A stretch of 8,518 nt of DNA from Ruminococcus sp. UBA946 (GCA_002293295.1 DBCY01000119.1:343-8860), one strand, 5' to 3'; positions 1-6,686 are shown, numbered from the stretch's first letter. Numbers and translations: made by a program. The notes: generated by a model not told the origin, from the letters alone.

Positions 1-1168
1 ATCCGTATTCAATCATTCCGGAAACACAGTCTTCAAATTTTAAATCCCGTACGGAAAACAATGCAGACGAACGTTTTAAGGTAAGCGTATGTACGGTTAT
101 GCTTTCGGGACTCAGCCCGCACAGAATGTCAATCGTATTTTTGAATCCTTCATATGTGTCGTTCGGGAGTCCGGCTATGGTATCCATATTAATGTTATTG
201 AAACCGAGGCTGCGCACAAGATTAAAGGAGGATATGACATCACCGGCAGTATGCCGCCGTCCTATTGCTTTAAGCACATCGTCATTCATGGTCTGAGGAT
301 TTATTGAAATACGCGTGGCTCCGTATTTTTTGATAACGTCCAGCTTATCTGCGGTAATCGTATCACAGCGTCCCGCTTCTACAGTATATTCACGAATTTC
401 TGAAATGTTAAAGTTTTTTTGGATATTCTGCATTAAAATTTCAAGTTTTTCAGCAGAAAGCGTAGTTGGCGTTCCTCCGCCGATATAAACCGTGTCAAGC
501 TTCATGTTAAGCTTTTGAGCAATTTCTGAAATCTGGTCAATTTCTTCACACAGCCTGAGCAGATACTGCGGAATCAGGCTTTTTGCTCCCCTGCTTTCAA
601 CCGAATGGGACACAAAAGAGCAGTATGCACACCTTGACGGACAAAACGGAACCGAAACATAAAGCGAAAAGGATTTTTCATTCAGTGACTTAAGATAAAC
701 GCTCTGTGTTACGGCTGTGTTATAAGCAAGCTCCAGCTTACTGTCCGAAACATAATACTTTTCTCTGAGAATATCGAAGATTTCCTGCTTATTGTATCCC
801 AGGCACAGCAGCTCGTTTACCTTTTTTACGGGCCGTATTCCCGTTAAGAAACCCCATGGGGGTGAAATGCCTGTCAGCTTATTCATACAGAAAAAAAGAA
901 GCCTGCATAAAATCAGTTCGTCGTCTTCGCCGGAAGCTACGGTTAGCTCCTCCGACGCGTTTTTGCCGCCGAGATAAACATTTACCGAAAGCCTGATACT
1001 GCCGTCCGGGTTAATCCCCCGGATAACGCTGCAGGTATCGGGGTCTGGTGTTTTCAAGCTTCCGCCGCTGTCATCATAAACAAACGAAAATGTTTTAAGC
1101 GGAATAAAAAGCTTCATGACCGCTTCAATTTCATATTTATAATTGTTGCCCTTAAAAATTATTATCAT
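1..1168 (-). CDS. hemZ: HemZ-family radical SAM coproporphyrinogen dehydrogenase, 3' end outside window
   Basis: Partial gene: about 389 codons are visible and the C-terminus lies beyond the left edge. Family members are about 490-500 residues, so roughly 100 are missing. The family is assigned to oxygen-independent conversion of coproporphyrinogen III to protoporphyrinogen IX using S-adenosylmethionine and a 4Fe-4S cluster. Visible in the translation: a family-specific N-terminal region with GIRPVKK at residues 110-116, the cluster motif CPSRCAYC (C176, C180, C183), the SAM-site glycine motif GGGTPT at 230-235, and EAGR at 264-267. All three cluster cysteines are intact. The ATG overlaps the upstream hydrolase stop (ATGA) and has its own SD, AAGGA at 1179-1175, 6 nt upstream, so translation is probably coupled. 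Family and frame are clear. The actual substrate is less so, because some anaerobes carrying HemZ lack a complete heme pathway, and no other heme gene is visible here. Confidence 0.9.
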   Translation of the reverse strand, partial: MIIIFKGNNYKYEIEAVMKLFIPLKTFSFVYDDSGGSLKTPDPDTCSVIRGINPDGSIRLSVNVYLGGKNASEELTVASGEDDELILCRLLFFCMNKLTGISPPWGFLTGIRPVKKVNELLCLGYNKQEIFDILREKYYVSDSKLELAYNTAVTQSVYLKSLNEKSFSLYVSVPFCPSRCAYCSFVSHSVESRGAKSLIPQYLLRLCEEIDQISEIAQKLNMKLDTVYIGGGTPTTLSAEKLEILMQNIQKNFNISEIREYTVEAGRCDTITADKLDVIKKYGATRISINPQTMNDDVLKAIGRRHTAGDVISSFNLVRSLGFNNINMDTIAGLPNDTYEGFKNTIDILCGLSPESITVHTLTLKRSSALFSVRDLKFEDCVSGMIEYG

Positions 1169-1824
1169 ATTATATCCTTAAACGGAATCAGATAAGGGTT
1201 ATTTTCCCTTTCAAAAGAAAGCGCCGTTTCATCTCCGTGTCCCGGCATTATTCTGTAATCACCGTATCCGCCTTTGAATTCAAGAAGCCTGCAAAGAGAA
1301 TTGCTCAGAACGGACGCGTCGCCTCCCGGAAAATCAGTGCGTCCTACGGACATGTTAAAAAGGGTGTCCCCGCTGAATATAATATCATCAATCATATAAC
1401 AAACGCTGCCCTCGGAATGCCCGGGGGTATGCATAACCCTGAATGAAAGCTCATCCTGCATAATGACATCCCCGTCGTTTACTGTAACGGTATTTTTACA
1501 GCTGCCGTCAAAACCGTCCGCAAAGTAATTCCTGAAATATCCGGCAAGATTTGCCCTGGAATCTGTCAGCTTCGCAGCGTCATTAGTATGAATATAAACT
1601 GTTGAATCAAACGCTTCTGCAATACCAGAAAGCGATTCGATGTGGTCGCAGTGTCCGTGCGTTATAAGGATTTTACTTATGGTTACAGAATTTTTATCCG
1701 CAGTTCTTAATATCTCCTCATACCGGCAGGGAGCGTCAATCAGGACGGCATTGTTATTATCCGAAACAACAAGATAGCCGTTAACCATGAAAATCCCGGA
1801 CGGGGGAATCTTAATAATTCTCAT
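1165..1824 (-). CDS. Metallo-beta-lactamase-fold hydrolase (GloB/YcbL-like)
   Basis: A complete 219-residue cytoplasmic protein with no signal peptide. The dinuclear-metal ligand set of the MBL superfamily is complete: H56-G-H58-C-D60-H61, H132 (in HTPGHSEGS), D153 (in SGDTLF) and H196 (in MPGHG). The GRTDFPGG stretch at 161-168 and the short length fit the glyoxalase-II-like YcbL/YqgX group rather than full GloB, which has an added helical substrate domain. The reaction is therefore probably hydrolysis of a thioester or similar small metabolite, but the substrate is unknown. Start: ATG at 1824 with SD AAAGGA (1840-1835), 10 nt upstream. It lies 51 nt after rel and overlaps hemZ by 4 nt. An MBL gene between rel and hemZ recurs in clostridia, which supports a real operon without revealing the function. 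Confidence 0.9.
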   Translation of the reverse strand: MRIIKIPPSGIFMVNGYLVVSDNNNAVLIDAPCRYEEILRTADKNSVTISKILITHGHCDHIESLSGIAEAFDSTVYIHTNDAAKLTDSRANLAGYFRNYFADGFDGSCKNTVTVNDGDVIMQDELSFRVMHTPGHSEGSVCYMIDDIIFSGDTLFNMSVGRTDFPGGDASVLSNSLCRLLEFKGGYGDYRIMPGHGDETALSFERENNPYLIPFKDII

Positions 1825-1844
1825 ACTTAAAAAATCCTTTCGCA

Positions 1845-1874
1845 GGTTCAGGCGTGCTTTTGGTATCCTGAACC
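1845..1874 (-). repeat. 8-bp inverted repeat between rel and the MBL gene
   Basis: GGTTCAGG (1845-1852) and CCTGAACC (1867-1874) flank a 14-nt loop, starting 1 nt after the rel stop codon. On the transcript the nearest U-run (six U) comes about 13 nt later, after the MBL SD, so it is a poor terminator. It may be a processing or mRNA-end-stabilising stem. Confidence 0.5.
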
Positions 1875-1875
1875 C

Positions 1876-4077
1876 CTATGATTTTATTACCCTGTCTACG
1901 CTGATGACACAGGGTATTTTCCTGAGCCTGTTAATAATATTGTTCAGCTGGGTAACTCCTGCGGCGCTGATTGTTACCGTTACATTGTAATTGCCGTTTT
2001 TAAGAGTCTGATTATGGATTTCTGTAATGTATATATGCATTTCGGCAAGCGCCGTCGTAATATCGGCAAGCAGCGATATTGACTCGTTGGCTATTATATC
2101 AAGGGTGACCTTGAAATAATTCTGCTCTGAGCTTGAGGACAAATCCTCTGCCCAGCTGACTTCAACCCACCTGTGAAGCTGATTGCTAGCCTTAAGCGCA
2201 TTCTTATAGTTCTCACAATCCGTTTTATGGACGGAAATGCCGTGTCCTCTCGTTATAAACCCTATAATATCGTCGCCCGGGAGCGGATTGCAGCACTGGG
2301 AATACTTGCACAATATATTACTCTGTTCGCCGAGAATAATTCCTGTTTTGCTTTTCCTGAACAAAACGGGTTTTATTTCTGCTGTTTCATTTGAATAAAT
2401 CTTAATATAACGGTCTTTAAGACGCTGAATAATCCGTGAAAGAATAACTCCCCCATAGCCGACAGCGGCATAAAAATCATCAACGGTTGTGCAGTTGTGA
2501 CGTTTCATATCGTCGGCAAGGAAAACTGACAGCTCGCTCTCCGGAACATTAATGGAATTGCGTTTGAATTCTTTTTCCAGCTCGGATTTACCGGTGGCAA
2601 GGTTTTCTTCGCGGCGTTCTTTTTTCAGCCAGGAGCGGATTTTGGAACGGGCTTCGTTGGTTTTGCACAAATCCAGCCATGCGCGGTTAGGTCCGTGGTT
2701 AGGGTCCTTGGAGGTCAGTATTTCGACTACTTCCCCTGTGGTGATTTCATGGTTGAAGGAAACAAGTTTTCCGTCAACCTTGGCTCCGTTCATCTTATTT
2801 CCTATTTCGGTATGAATAGCATAGGCAAAATCAATTACGTTGGCTCCGGCGGGTAACGGAACTGTTTTTCCCTTCGGGGTCAGGGCGTAAACCTCTTCGG
2901 GAGCGACGTCGTTTTTAATTGCCCTCACAATTTCCTCAACGTCGGGCGCGTCCTTCTGAGCTTCGAGAATCTGACGTATCCAGGCAAGGCGTTTTTCCAG
3001 CCTGTCTTTACCCTGGATTCCCTCCTTGTATTTCCAGTGCGCGGCGATTCCGTCTTCGGCGACATGATGCATTTCCCATGTCCTGATTTGCACTTCAAAA
3101 GGATTGCCGTCCCCGATTACGGTTGTATGAAGCGACTGGTACATATTGGGTTTGGGAGTTGCTATATAATCCTTGAACCGGTTTGGAATGGGTGAAAACA
3201 TATCATGTATAATACCCAGGGCGTTATAGCATTCGTTTACGCTGTCGACAATAATCCTCACCGCATATTTATCATAAATCTCGTCAATGGATTTACCCAG
3301 AAGATATGCTTTTTTATAGATTCCGTACGTTGATTTAACCCTGCCTTCAATATGCGGGGGTTTTCCGTCAAAGCCGGACAAGACGAAACGTTCCAGAATA
3401 CGGTCCTTGATTCTTCTGATGAACTCGTCACGGTCGCCGCTGCTTTTTGTAAGCATATTCTCGATTTCCGTATATGCGAAGGGGTCAAGATACTTAAATG
3501 AAAGGTCTTCTATTTCGTCCTTGAGCAAACGCATACCCAGTCTGTGGGCAATCGGAGCGTATATGTTCATGGTCTCAAGGGCTTTGTCACGCTGCTTATG
3601 CGCGGGCTGGAACTGAAGAGTCCTGATATTGTGCAGTCTGTCACAAAGCTTTATAATCATAACCCGCGGTTCCTGAATGGTAAGCTGAAGCATTTTATGG
3701 ACATTCCCTGCCTGCTGTTCTTCCTTCGTGTTGAGCGGCACCCTGTCAAGCTTTGTAACACCGTCGACCAGCGTCGCCACATCCTGACCGAACATTTTCT
3801 TTATTTCGTCAAGGGTAATGTCGGTATCCTCAACAACGTCATGAAGCAGAGCCGCGCATATCGTATCGGTGTCAAGCCCGAATTCAAGCAGGATGAAGGC
3901 TACGGCGAGGGGATGCGAAATATAAGGCTCTCCGGACGAACGGCGCTGATTCTGGTGCGCTTTCGCCGCAACCTCATATGCCGAAATAATTTTACTCAGG
4001 TCATGCTGTTTATCGTCCTGCATAATTTTTTCGATAATCATATCTACTGAATAAACCGTTTCATTTTTATTATCCAT
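1876..4077 (-). CDS. relA: Bifunctional (p)ppGpp synthetase/hydrolase, long Rel (RSH) type
   Basis: Makes and degrades the stringent-response alarmone (p)ppGpp. Domains in the 733-residue protein: HD hydrolase with H55, HDVVED at 79-84 and D146 (in CDRLHN); synthetase with D269, RFKD at 300-303, KPNMYQSLH (Y313) and catalytic E328 in EVQIRT; TGS domain about 396-457; helical region; zinc-finger region with CC at 595-596, H617 and C621; ACT domain about 655-731. The RxKD form, rather than ExDD, and the full HD site mark it as bifunctional and not a synthetase-only RelA. Start: ATG 4077 was preferred to the in-frame ATG 4095 because AAAGGAAGG (4092-4084) lies 6 nt upstream of 4077, whereas 4095 has no SD. 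It sits 135 nt after recJ. The neighbours apt and dtd, common in this cluster, are absent. No frameshift or missing catalytic residue was seen. Confidence 0.96.
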   Translation of the reverse strand: MDNKNETVYSVDMIIEKIMQDDKQHDLSKIISAYEVAAKAHQNQRRSSGEPYISHPLAVAFILLEFGLDTDTICAALLHDVVEDTDITLDEIKKMFGQDVATLVDGVTKLDRVPLNTKEEQQAGNVHKMLQLTIQEPRVMIIKLCDRLHNIRTLQFQPAHKQRDKALETMNIYAPIAHRLGMRLLKDEIEDLSFKYLDPFAYTEIENMLTKSSGDRDEFIRRIKDRILERFVLSGFDGKPPHIEGRVKSTYGIYKKAYLLGKSIDEIYDKYAVRIIVDSVNECYNALGIIHDMFSPIPNRFKDYIATPKPNMYQSLHTTVIGDGNPFEVQIRTWEMHHVAEDGIAAHWKYKEGIQGKDRLEKRLAWIRQILEAQKDAPDVEEIVRAIKNDVAPEEVYALTPKGKTVPLPAGANVIDFAYAIHTEIGNKMNGAKVDGKLVSFNHEITTGEVVEILTSKDPNHGPNRAWLDLCKTNEARSKIRSWLKKERREENLATGKSELEKEFKRNSINVPESELSVFLADDMKRHNCTTVDDFYAAVGYGGVILSRIIQRLKDRYIKIYSNETAEIKPVLFRKSKTGIILGEQSNILCKYSQCCNPLPGDDIIGFITRGHGISVHKTDCENYKNALKASNQLHRWVEVSWAEDLSSSSEQNYFKVTLDIIANESISLLADITTALAEMHIYITEIHNQTLKNGNYNVTVTISAAGVTQLNNIINRLRKIPCVISVDRVIKS

Positions 4078-4212
4078 ACGAACCCTTCCTTTCATAATAA
4101 GGCGGCTTGACTTTTTCTGACTGTTTCTGTTGTAAGCTGCCCGAACCTTTTATACGGCGGCATCTGACCTGCCGGCTCCGAAAAAATCCGAAGCTGTTAT
4201 AATATCCGCAAA
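4078..4212 (-). other. recJ-rel intergenic region, no clear terminator or promoter
   Basis: A 135-nt gap. It shows a weak 5-bp inverted repeat (CGGCA/TGCCG) without a following U-run, and TATAAA at 4154-4149 on the minus strand without a matching -35. It probably serves as the rel leader within a recJ-rel transcript. An internal rel promoter is not excluded. Confidence 0.5.
4084..4092 (-). promoter_or_regulatory. SD of rel, decides the start at 4077
   Basis: AAAGGAAGG with a 6-nt spacer to ATG 4077. It overlaps the upstream in-frame ATG at 4095-4093, which has no SD of its own. Confidence 0.8.
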
Positions 4213-6264
4213 CTAAACTATGACCTTCAGCATTTTATTAAGCTTATTAAATATTGATGAGTTTTCCAACTGAACTTTTGTCTGTATACTCGATAACCTT
4301 ACCGTATCGCTGAACCTGTCTACTTCAAAAAGCTTCAGCTCCTCAAAAATACCGACTGCCAGCCTGAATTTGCAGTAATTTATTTTTTCCGAGTGAACCA
4401 TGCCGAATATATCGTCGCACCTGACAAAATATGTTTTAGGAACAGCTTTATATATTATAATCAGTTCTTCCCTTGACGGTACTATATTCGGCAATAATTT
4501 TAAATCGATACTTTCTCCCCGGATATAATTTTCATATGTATAATAAGCCGCAAGGATTTTCTGCTGAGATAGTCCGGCTCTGCGGTAATCGGCAATCCTG
4601 ACATTGACGGTTTCATCTCCGTTGAAAACATTAACTTCGGGGTAAACCAGCATATCAAGCAAGCTTCCTGATTTAAAAGGAAATTGTTCTGTTTTTACTC
4701 CGAACATCAGTCCGTAAATGATACTTGCACCGTATTTTAGCTTCAATTTAGTATGCATCCCCCCCGAAAGAGGGATAACGTCGAGCAGCTTTACCGAAAC
4801 CATAGCAAACAACGGTTTTCTGCATCCTTCGCCGAAGGGTTCAAGGATTTGAAGTGATTTTACGGTATCGGGGGAAAGCTCTTCAGGAAGGATTATTTTA
4901 TCGGCGGTAAGGGTATAAGCGGGCATTACAGGATGGAATTTTGCCGCATAATGCTGTAAGGCTCCGTCAAATTCAGTTATTTTATCCGTCAATAATGAAA
5001 ATCCCCCGGCGCCGCTGTGTCCGCCGAACTTAACGAGTAAATCCGAGCAGGCTGAAAGCGCGTGAAAAACATTAAACGAACCGACTCCCCTTGCGGAACC
5101 CCTGACCATTTCATCGTCATCCGACATAATAAATACGGGTCTTCCGAAGTTTTCGACTAGTTTTGAAGCTATTATTCCAATTACGCCGTGGTTCCAGTTA
5201 CTGCCGTATAATACTATAACCCGTTTTTGTATTATTTCGGGTTTTATTTCAATTATACTTCTGATTTCGTCCATGATAGACTTTTCGGTATTTTTTCGCT
5301 CGGTGTTCAGGCTGTTGATTTTATCCGCAAGCTCCTGAGCTTCGCCGGAATCCTCCGTTAAGAGCATACGGCAGGCTTCGGGAGCACAGCCGAACCGCCC
5401 GGCGGCGTTTATTCGCGGAGCCAGTATATATGCTATGGAGGCGCTGTCAATTTTCGCCTTAATTCCCGAAACGCCGATTAAAGCCTGAAGCCCCGGATTT
5501 TCGGTATTTTCAAGGTAATGCAGGCCGTGCCTGACGATTTCCCTGTTTTCTTCCGTAAGAGGGACTATATCCGCAACGGTCGCAATGGCGGCAAGGTCGG
5601 AAAACTGTTCTATACATGAGCTGTAATCTCCTCCGTCAAGGGCGGCAATCAGCTTCAGAACAACTCCGCATCCGCATAAATCCTTATACGGGGACATATC
5701 GTCAGTCCTGTGGGGGTTGACGATTGCAACGGCTTCGGGCAGAATTCCGGACGGCTGATGGTGGTCGGTTATAATAAGCTCCACCCCCAGCTCAGAACAG
5801 AGCAAGGCTTCATTTACCGCGGAAATACCGTTGTCGACGGTAATAATAAGCTCTGCCCCGTCTTCGGCAAGCGTCCTGACGGCTTCGCCGCACATTCCGT
5901 ACCCCTGGGAACGGGTATTTATATGAAACGAAACATCGCCGCCGATACAGCTGATATACTGATATAATATTACGGTTGATATTATTCCGTCACAGTCATA
6001 ATCGCCGTAAATACATATTTTTTTGCCGCAGTCGACTGATTCCAGAATATGCTCCGCTGCGATTTCCATGTCTTTTATCAGAAACGGGTCGGACAACGAA
6101 ATCTCATCCGAGTTTAAATAAGAGCCGAAAAATGCCTGCGCTTTTGTAACGGAATCGATTCCTCTTGCCGTAAGAACATCCGCGCAGAGCTTCGGAAGCC
6201 CGCCTTTTACTGAAAGCTCTTCCGAAAGCTTTTTATCGGGATTTAATATATTCCATTTTTTCAT
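4213..6264 (-). CDS. recJ: Single-stranded-DNA-specific exonuclease RecJ
   Basis: A 5'-3' single-strand DNA exonuclease of recombination and mismatch/base-excision repair, from the DHH phosphoesterase superfamily. In the 683-residue protein: YGDYDCDG at 86-93, D144 in VDNGIS, DHH at 167-169, D232 in VADIVP, RINAAGR at 284-290, then DHHA1 with WNHGVIGIIASKL near 357 and FGGHSGAGGF at 413-422. These give the full manganese-binding and nucleic-acid-binding sets. An OB-like segment follows (about 440-560), then a tail of about 110 residues resembling the helix-rich C-terminal extension seen in clostridial RecJ. Start: ATG 6264 gives MKKWNILNPD, which fits the family N-terminus. TTG 6270 is also in frame. 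The only strong SD (GGGAGG, 6294-6289) is 24 nt from the ATG and 18 nt from the TTG, so the exact start is uncertain. First gene of the minus-strand unit. Confidence 0.95.
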   Translation of the reverse strand: MKKWNILNPDKKLSEELSVKGGLPKLCADVLTARGIDSVTKAQAFFGSYLNSDEISLSDPFLIKDMEIAAEHILESVDCGKKICIYGDYDCDGIISTVILYQYISCIGGDVSFHINTRSQGYGMCGEAVRTLAEDGAELIITVDNGISAVNEALLCSELGVELIITDHHQPSGILPEAVAIVNPHRTDDMSPYKDLCGCGVVLKLIAALDGGDYSSCIEQFSDLAAIATVADIVPLTEENREIVRHGLHYLENTENPGLQALIGVSGIKAKIDSASIAYILAPRINAAGRFGCAPEACRMLLTEDSGEAQELADKINSLNTERKNTEKSIMDEIRSIIEIKPEIIQKRVIVLYGSNWNHGVIGIIASKLVENFGRPVFIMSDDDEMVRGSARGVGSFNVFHALSACSDLLVKFGGHSGAGGFSLLTDKITEFDGALQHYAAKFHPVMPAYTLTADKIILPEELSPDTVKSLQILEPFGEGCRKPLFAMVSVKLLDVIPLSGGMHTKLKLKYGASIIYGLMFGVKTEQFPFKSGSLLDMLVYPEVNVFNGDETVNVRIADYRRAGLSQQKILAAYYTYENYIRGESIDLKLLPNIVPSREELIIIYKAVPKTYFVRCDDIFGMVHSEKINYCKFRLAVGIFEELKLFEVDRFSDTVRLSSIQTKVQLENSSIFNKLNKMLKVIV

Positions 6265-6288
6265 AAGCAATAATGCAGAAGAGCATAT

Positions 6289-6294
6289 CCTCCC
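6289..6294 (-). promoter_or_regulatory. SD of recJ, unusually distant from the start codon
   Basis: On the minus strand GGGAGG, within AAAGGGAGGAT, is the only strong SD before recJ. It is 24 nt from ATG 6264 and 18 nt from TTG 6270. Between them, ATGC (6286-6283) and GCAT (6276-6273) could form a 4-bp hairpin with a 6-nt loop. Folding it would cut the effective distance to the ATG to about 10 nt. Confidence 0.55.
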
Positions 6295-6320
6295 TTTCCG
6301 GAACGGTTGTTATTTATACT

Positions 6321-6356
6321 GTAACTAAGAGGAGTATGCTTACTCCCTTAGTATAC
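6321..6356 (-). promoter_or_regulatory. 15-bp imperfect hairpin in the recJ leader
   Basis: Arms 6321-6336 and 6341-6356 pair over 15 bp (3+6+6) with one bulged base on each side (6330 and 6353) and a 4-nt loop. It lies downstream of the predicted recJ transcription start and about 60 nt before the start codon. No U-run follows on either strand, so it is not a classical terminator. On the recJ mRNA its 5' arm includes AAGGGAG, nearly the recJ SD. Confidence 0.6.
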
Positions 6357-6384
6357 TGAACTTTTGCAATCAAACGTTAAAATA

Positions 6385-6403
6385 TATAATAAGCCTTATT
6401 ATA
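6385..6403. repeat. Perfect palindrome, 9-bp arms, overlapping the recJ promoter start region
   Basis: TATAATAAG, one central base, CTTATTATA. It abuts the recJ -10 (6409-6404) and spans the predicted transcription start, the usual place for a repressor operator. It is AT-rich, so chance is a real alternative. Confidence 0.45.
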
Positions 6404-6432
6404 ACTATAACCCCTTAACAAATTAAAGTCAA
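6404..6432 (-). promoter_or_regulatory. Probable sigma-A promoter of the recJ-rel-MBL-hemZ unit
   Basis: On the minus strand, TTGACT (6432-6427), a 17-nt spacer, and TATAGT (6409-6404). Each hexamer matches consensus at 5 of 6 positions and the spacing is optimal. Transcription would start near 6397, giving a recJ leader of roughly 130 nt that contains the 6321-6356 hairpin. This is the best minus-strand match in the gap. A second TATACT (6355-6350) has no good -35 partner. Confidence 0.6.
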
Positions 6433-6439
6433 TATGTAT

Positions 6440-6460
6440 TTTTACACAAAAATTGTAAAA
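6440..6460. repeat. Inverted repeat TTTTACA-N7-TGTAAAA, possible operator
   Basis: Perfect 7-bp arms at 6440-6446 and 6454-6460 with a 7-nt centre. It sits just upstream of the recJ -35 and overlaps one candidate plus-strand -35 (TTGTAA, 6453-6458), so a protein bound here could act on both divergent promoters. I do not recognise it as the site of a particular regulator. Confidence 0.4.
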
Positions 6461-6572
6461 CCGGCTGATTATGGAATAATGCATAAAATATATTAAAATC
6501 ATAAGTAATTTCTGTGAAAAACCGAGAATTAATATTTTGTCATAAAATGTGCTATTAATTTAACGGAAAATC

Positions 6573-6581
6573 TGATATACT
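6573..6581 (+). promoter_or_regulatory. Candidate extended -10 promoter of the Na/Pi transporter
   Basis: TGATATACT fits the extended -10 form TGnTATAAT with one mismatch, and would start transcription near 6588, leaving a leader of about 100 nt. No convincing -35 lies 16-18 nt upstream. An alternative is TTGTAA (6453-6458), a 16-nt spacer and AATAAT (6475-6480), which would give a longer leader. Neither choice is secure. Confidence 0.4.
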
Positions 6582-6604
6582 CAGTTTGTCTGCGGATTTT
6601 ATTA

Positions 6605-6630
6605 AGCAGAAAAGTGTATCGCACTCTGCT
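6605..6630 (+). promoter_or_regulatory. Leader hairpin upstream of the transporter SD
   Basis: AGCAG and AGTG pair with CACT and CTGCT (9 bp) around a 5-nt loop, with AAA bulged at 6610-6612. The GCAGA in its 5' arm (6606-6610) could instead pair with TCTGC at 6589-6593, an alternative fold. Confidence 0.4.
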
Positions 6631-6642
6631 GACCGTTACTGC

Positions 6643-6649
6643 AAGGAGG
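6643..6649 (+). promoter_or_regulatory. SD of the Na/Pi transporter, separated from ATG by a hairpin
   Basis: AAGGAGG is a near-perfect SD but lies 37 nt from ATG 6687 and only 1 nt from GTG 6651. Treating the hairpin at 6651-6675 as folded leaves about 12 unpaired nt to the ATG. A weaker AGGA at 6681-6684 is only 2 nt from the ATG. Confidence 0.7.
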
Positions 6650-6650
6650 T

Positions 6651-6675
6651 GTGTTCCCAAAAACATTGGGAACAC
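6651..6675 (+). promoter_or_regulatory. Perfect 10-bp hairpin between SD and start codon of the transporter
   Basis: GTGTTCCCAA, loop AAACA, TTGGGAACAC: ten uninterrupted base pairs beginning 1 nt after the SD and ending 11 nt before ATG 6687. No U-run follows, so it is not a terminator. It may bring SD and start together, control access to the ribosome, or be a DNA operator instead. Confidence 0.65.
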
Positions 6676-6686
6676 TGAACAGGAAT

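Larger units (their letters stand above)
6265..6686. other. Divergent regulatory region between recJ and the Na/Pi transporter
   Basis: A 422-nt stretch without a supportable gene, visibly more AT-rich than the flanking coding sequence. It contains promoters pointing both ways, two short perfect palindromes (6385-6403 and 6440-6460), a large imperfect hairpin (6321-6356), a smaller one (6605-6630) and a perfect 10-bp hairpin (6651-6675). Each element is listed separately. No tRNA, rRNA or recognisable riboswitch class was identified by eye. Confidence 0.85.

Noticed and set aside
3544..4050. 168-codon open frame on the plus strand, antisense to rel
   Set aside because: It lies wholly inside the well-supported rel gene, has no family resemblance I can see, and is a shadow frame.
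4078..4095. ATG 4095 as the rel start
   Set aside because: No SD precedes it, and the strong SD for ATG 4077 overlaps it.
4149..4203. TATAAT (4198-4203, plus) and TATAAA (4154-4149, minus) as promoters
   Set aside because: The plus-strand match faces into recJ antisense, and the minus-strand match lacks a -35 at suitable spacing.
6233..6286. 17-codon minus-strand frame from ATG 6286 overlapping recJ
   Set aside because: Its ATG is only 2 nt from the SD and the peptide shows nothing recognisable. Mentioned in a finding but not called as a gene.
6321..6356. Intergenic hairpin as a bidirectional terminator
   Set aside because: No U-run follows on either strand, and both flanking genes diverge from it, so there is no transcript to end here.
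6651..6686. GTG 6651 as the transporter start, adding 12 residues
   Set aside because: It lies 1 nt from the SD, too close, and would make the perfect hairpin coding. The extra residues do not resemble the family N-terminus.
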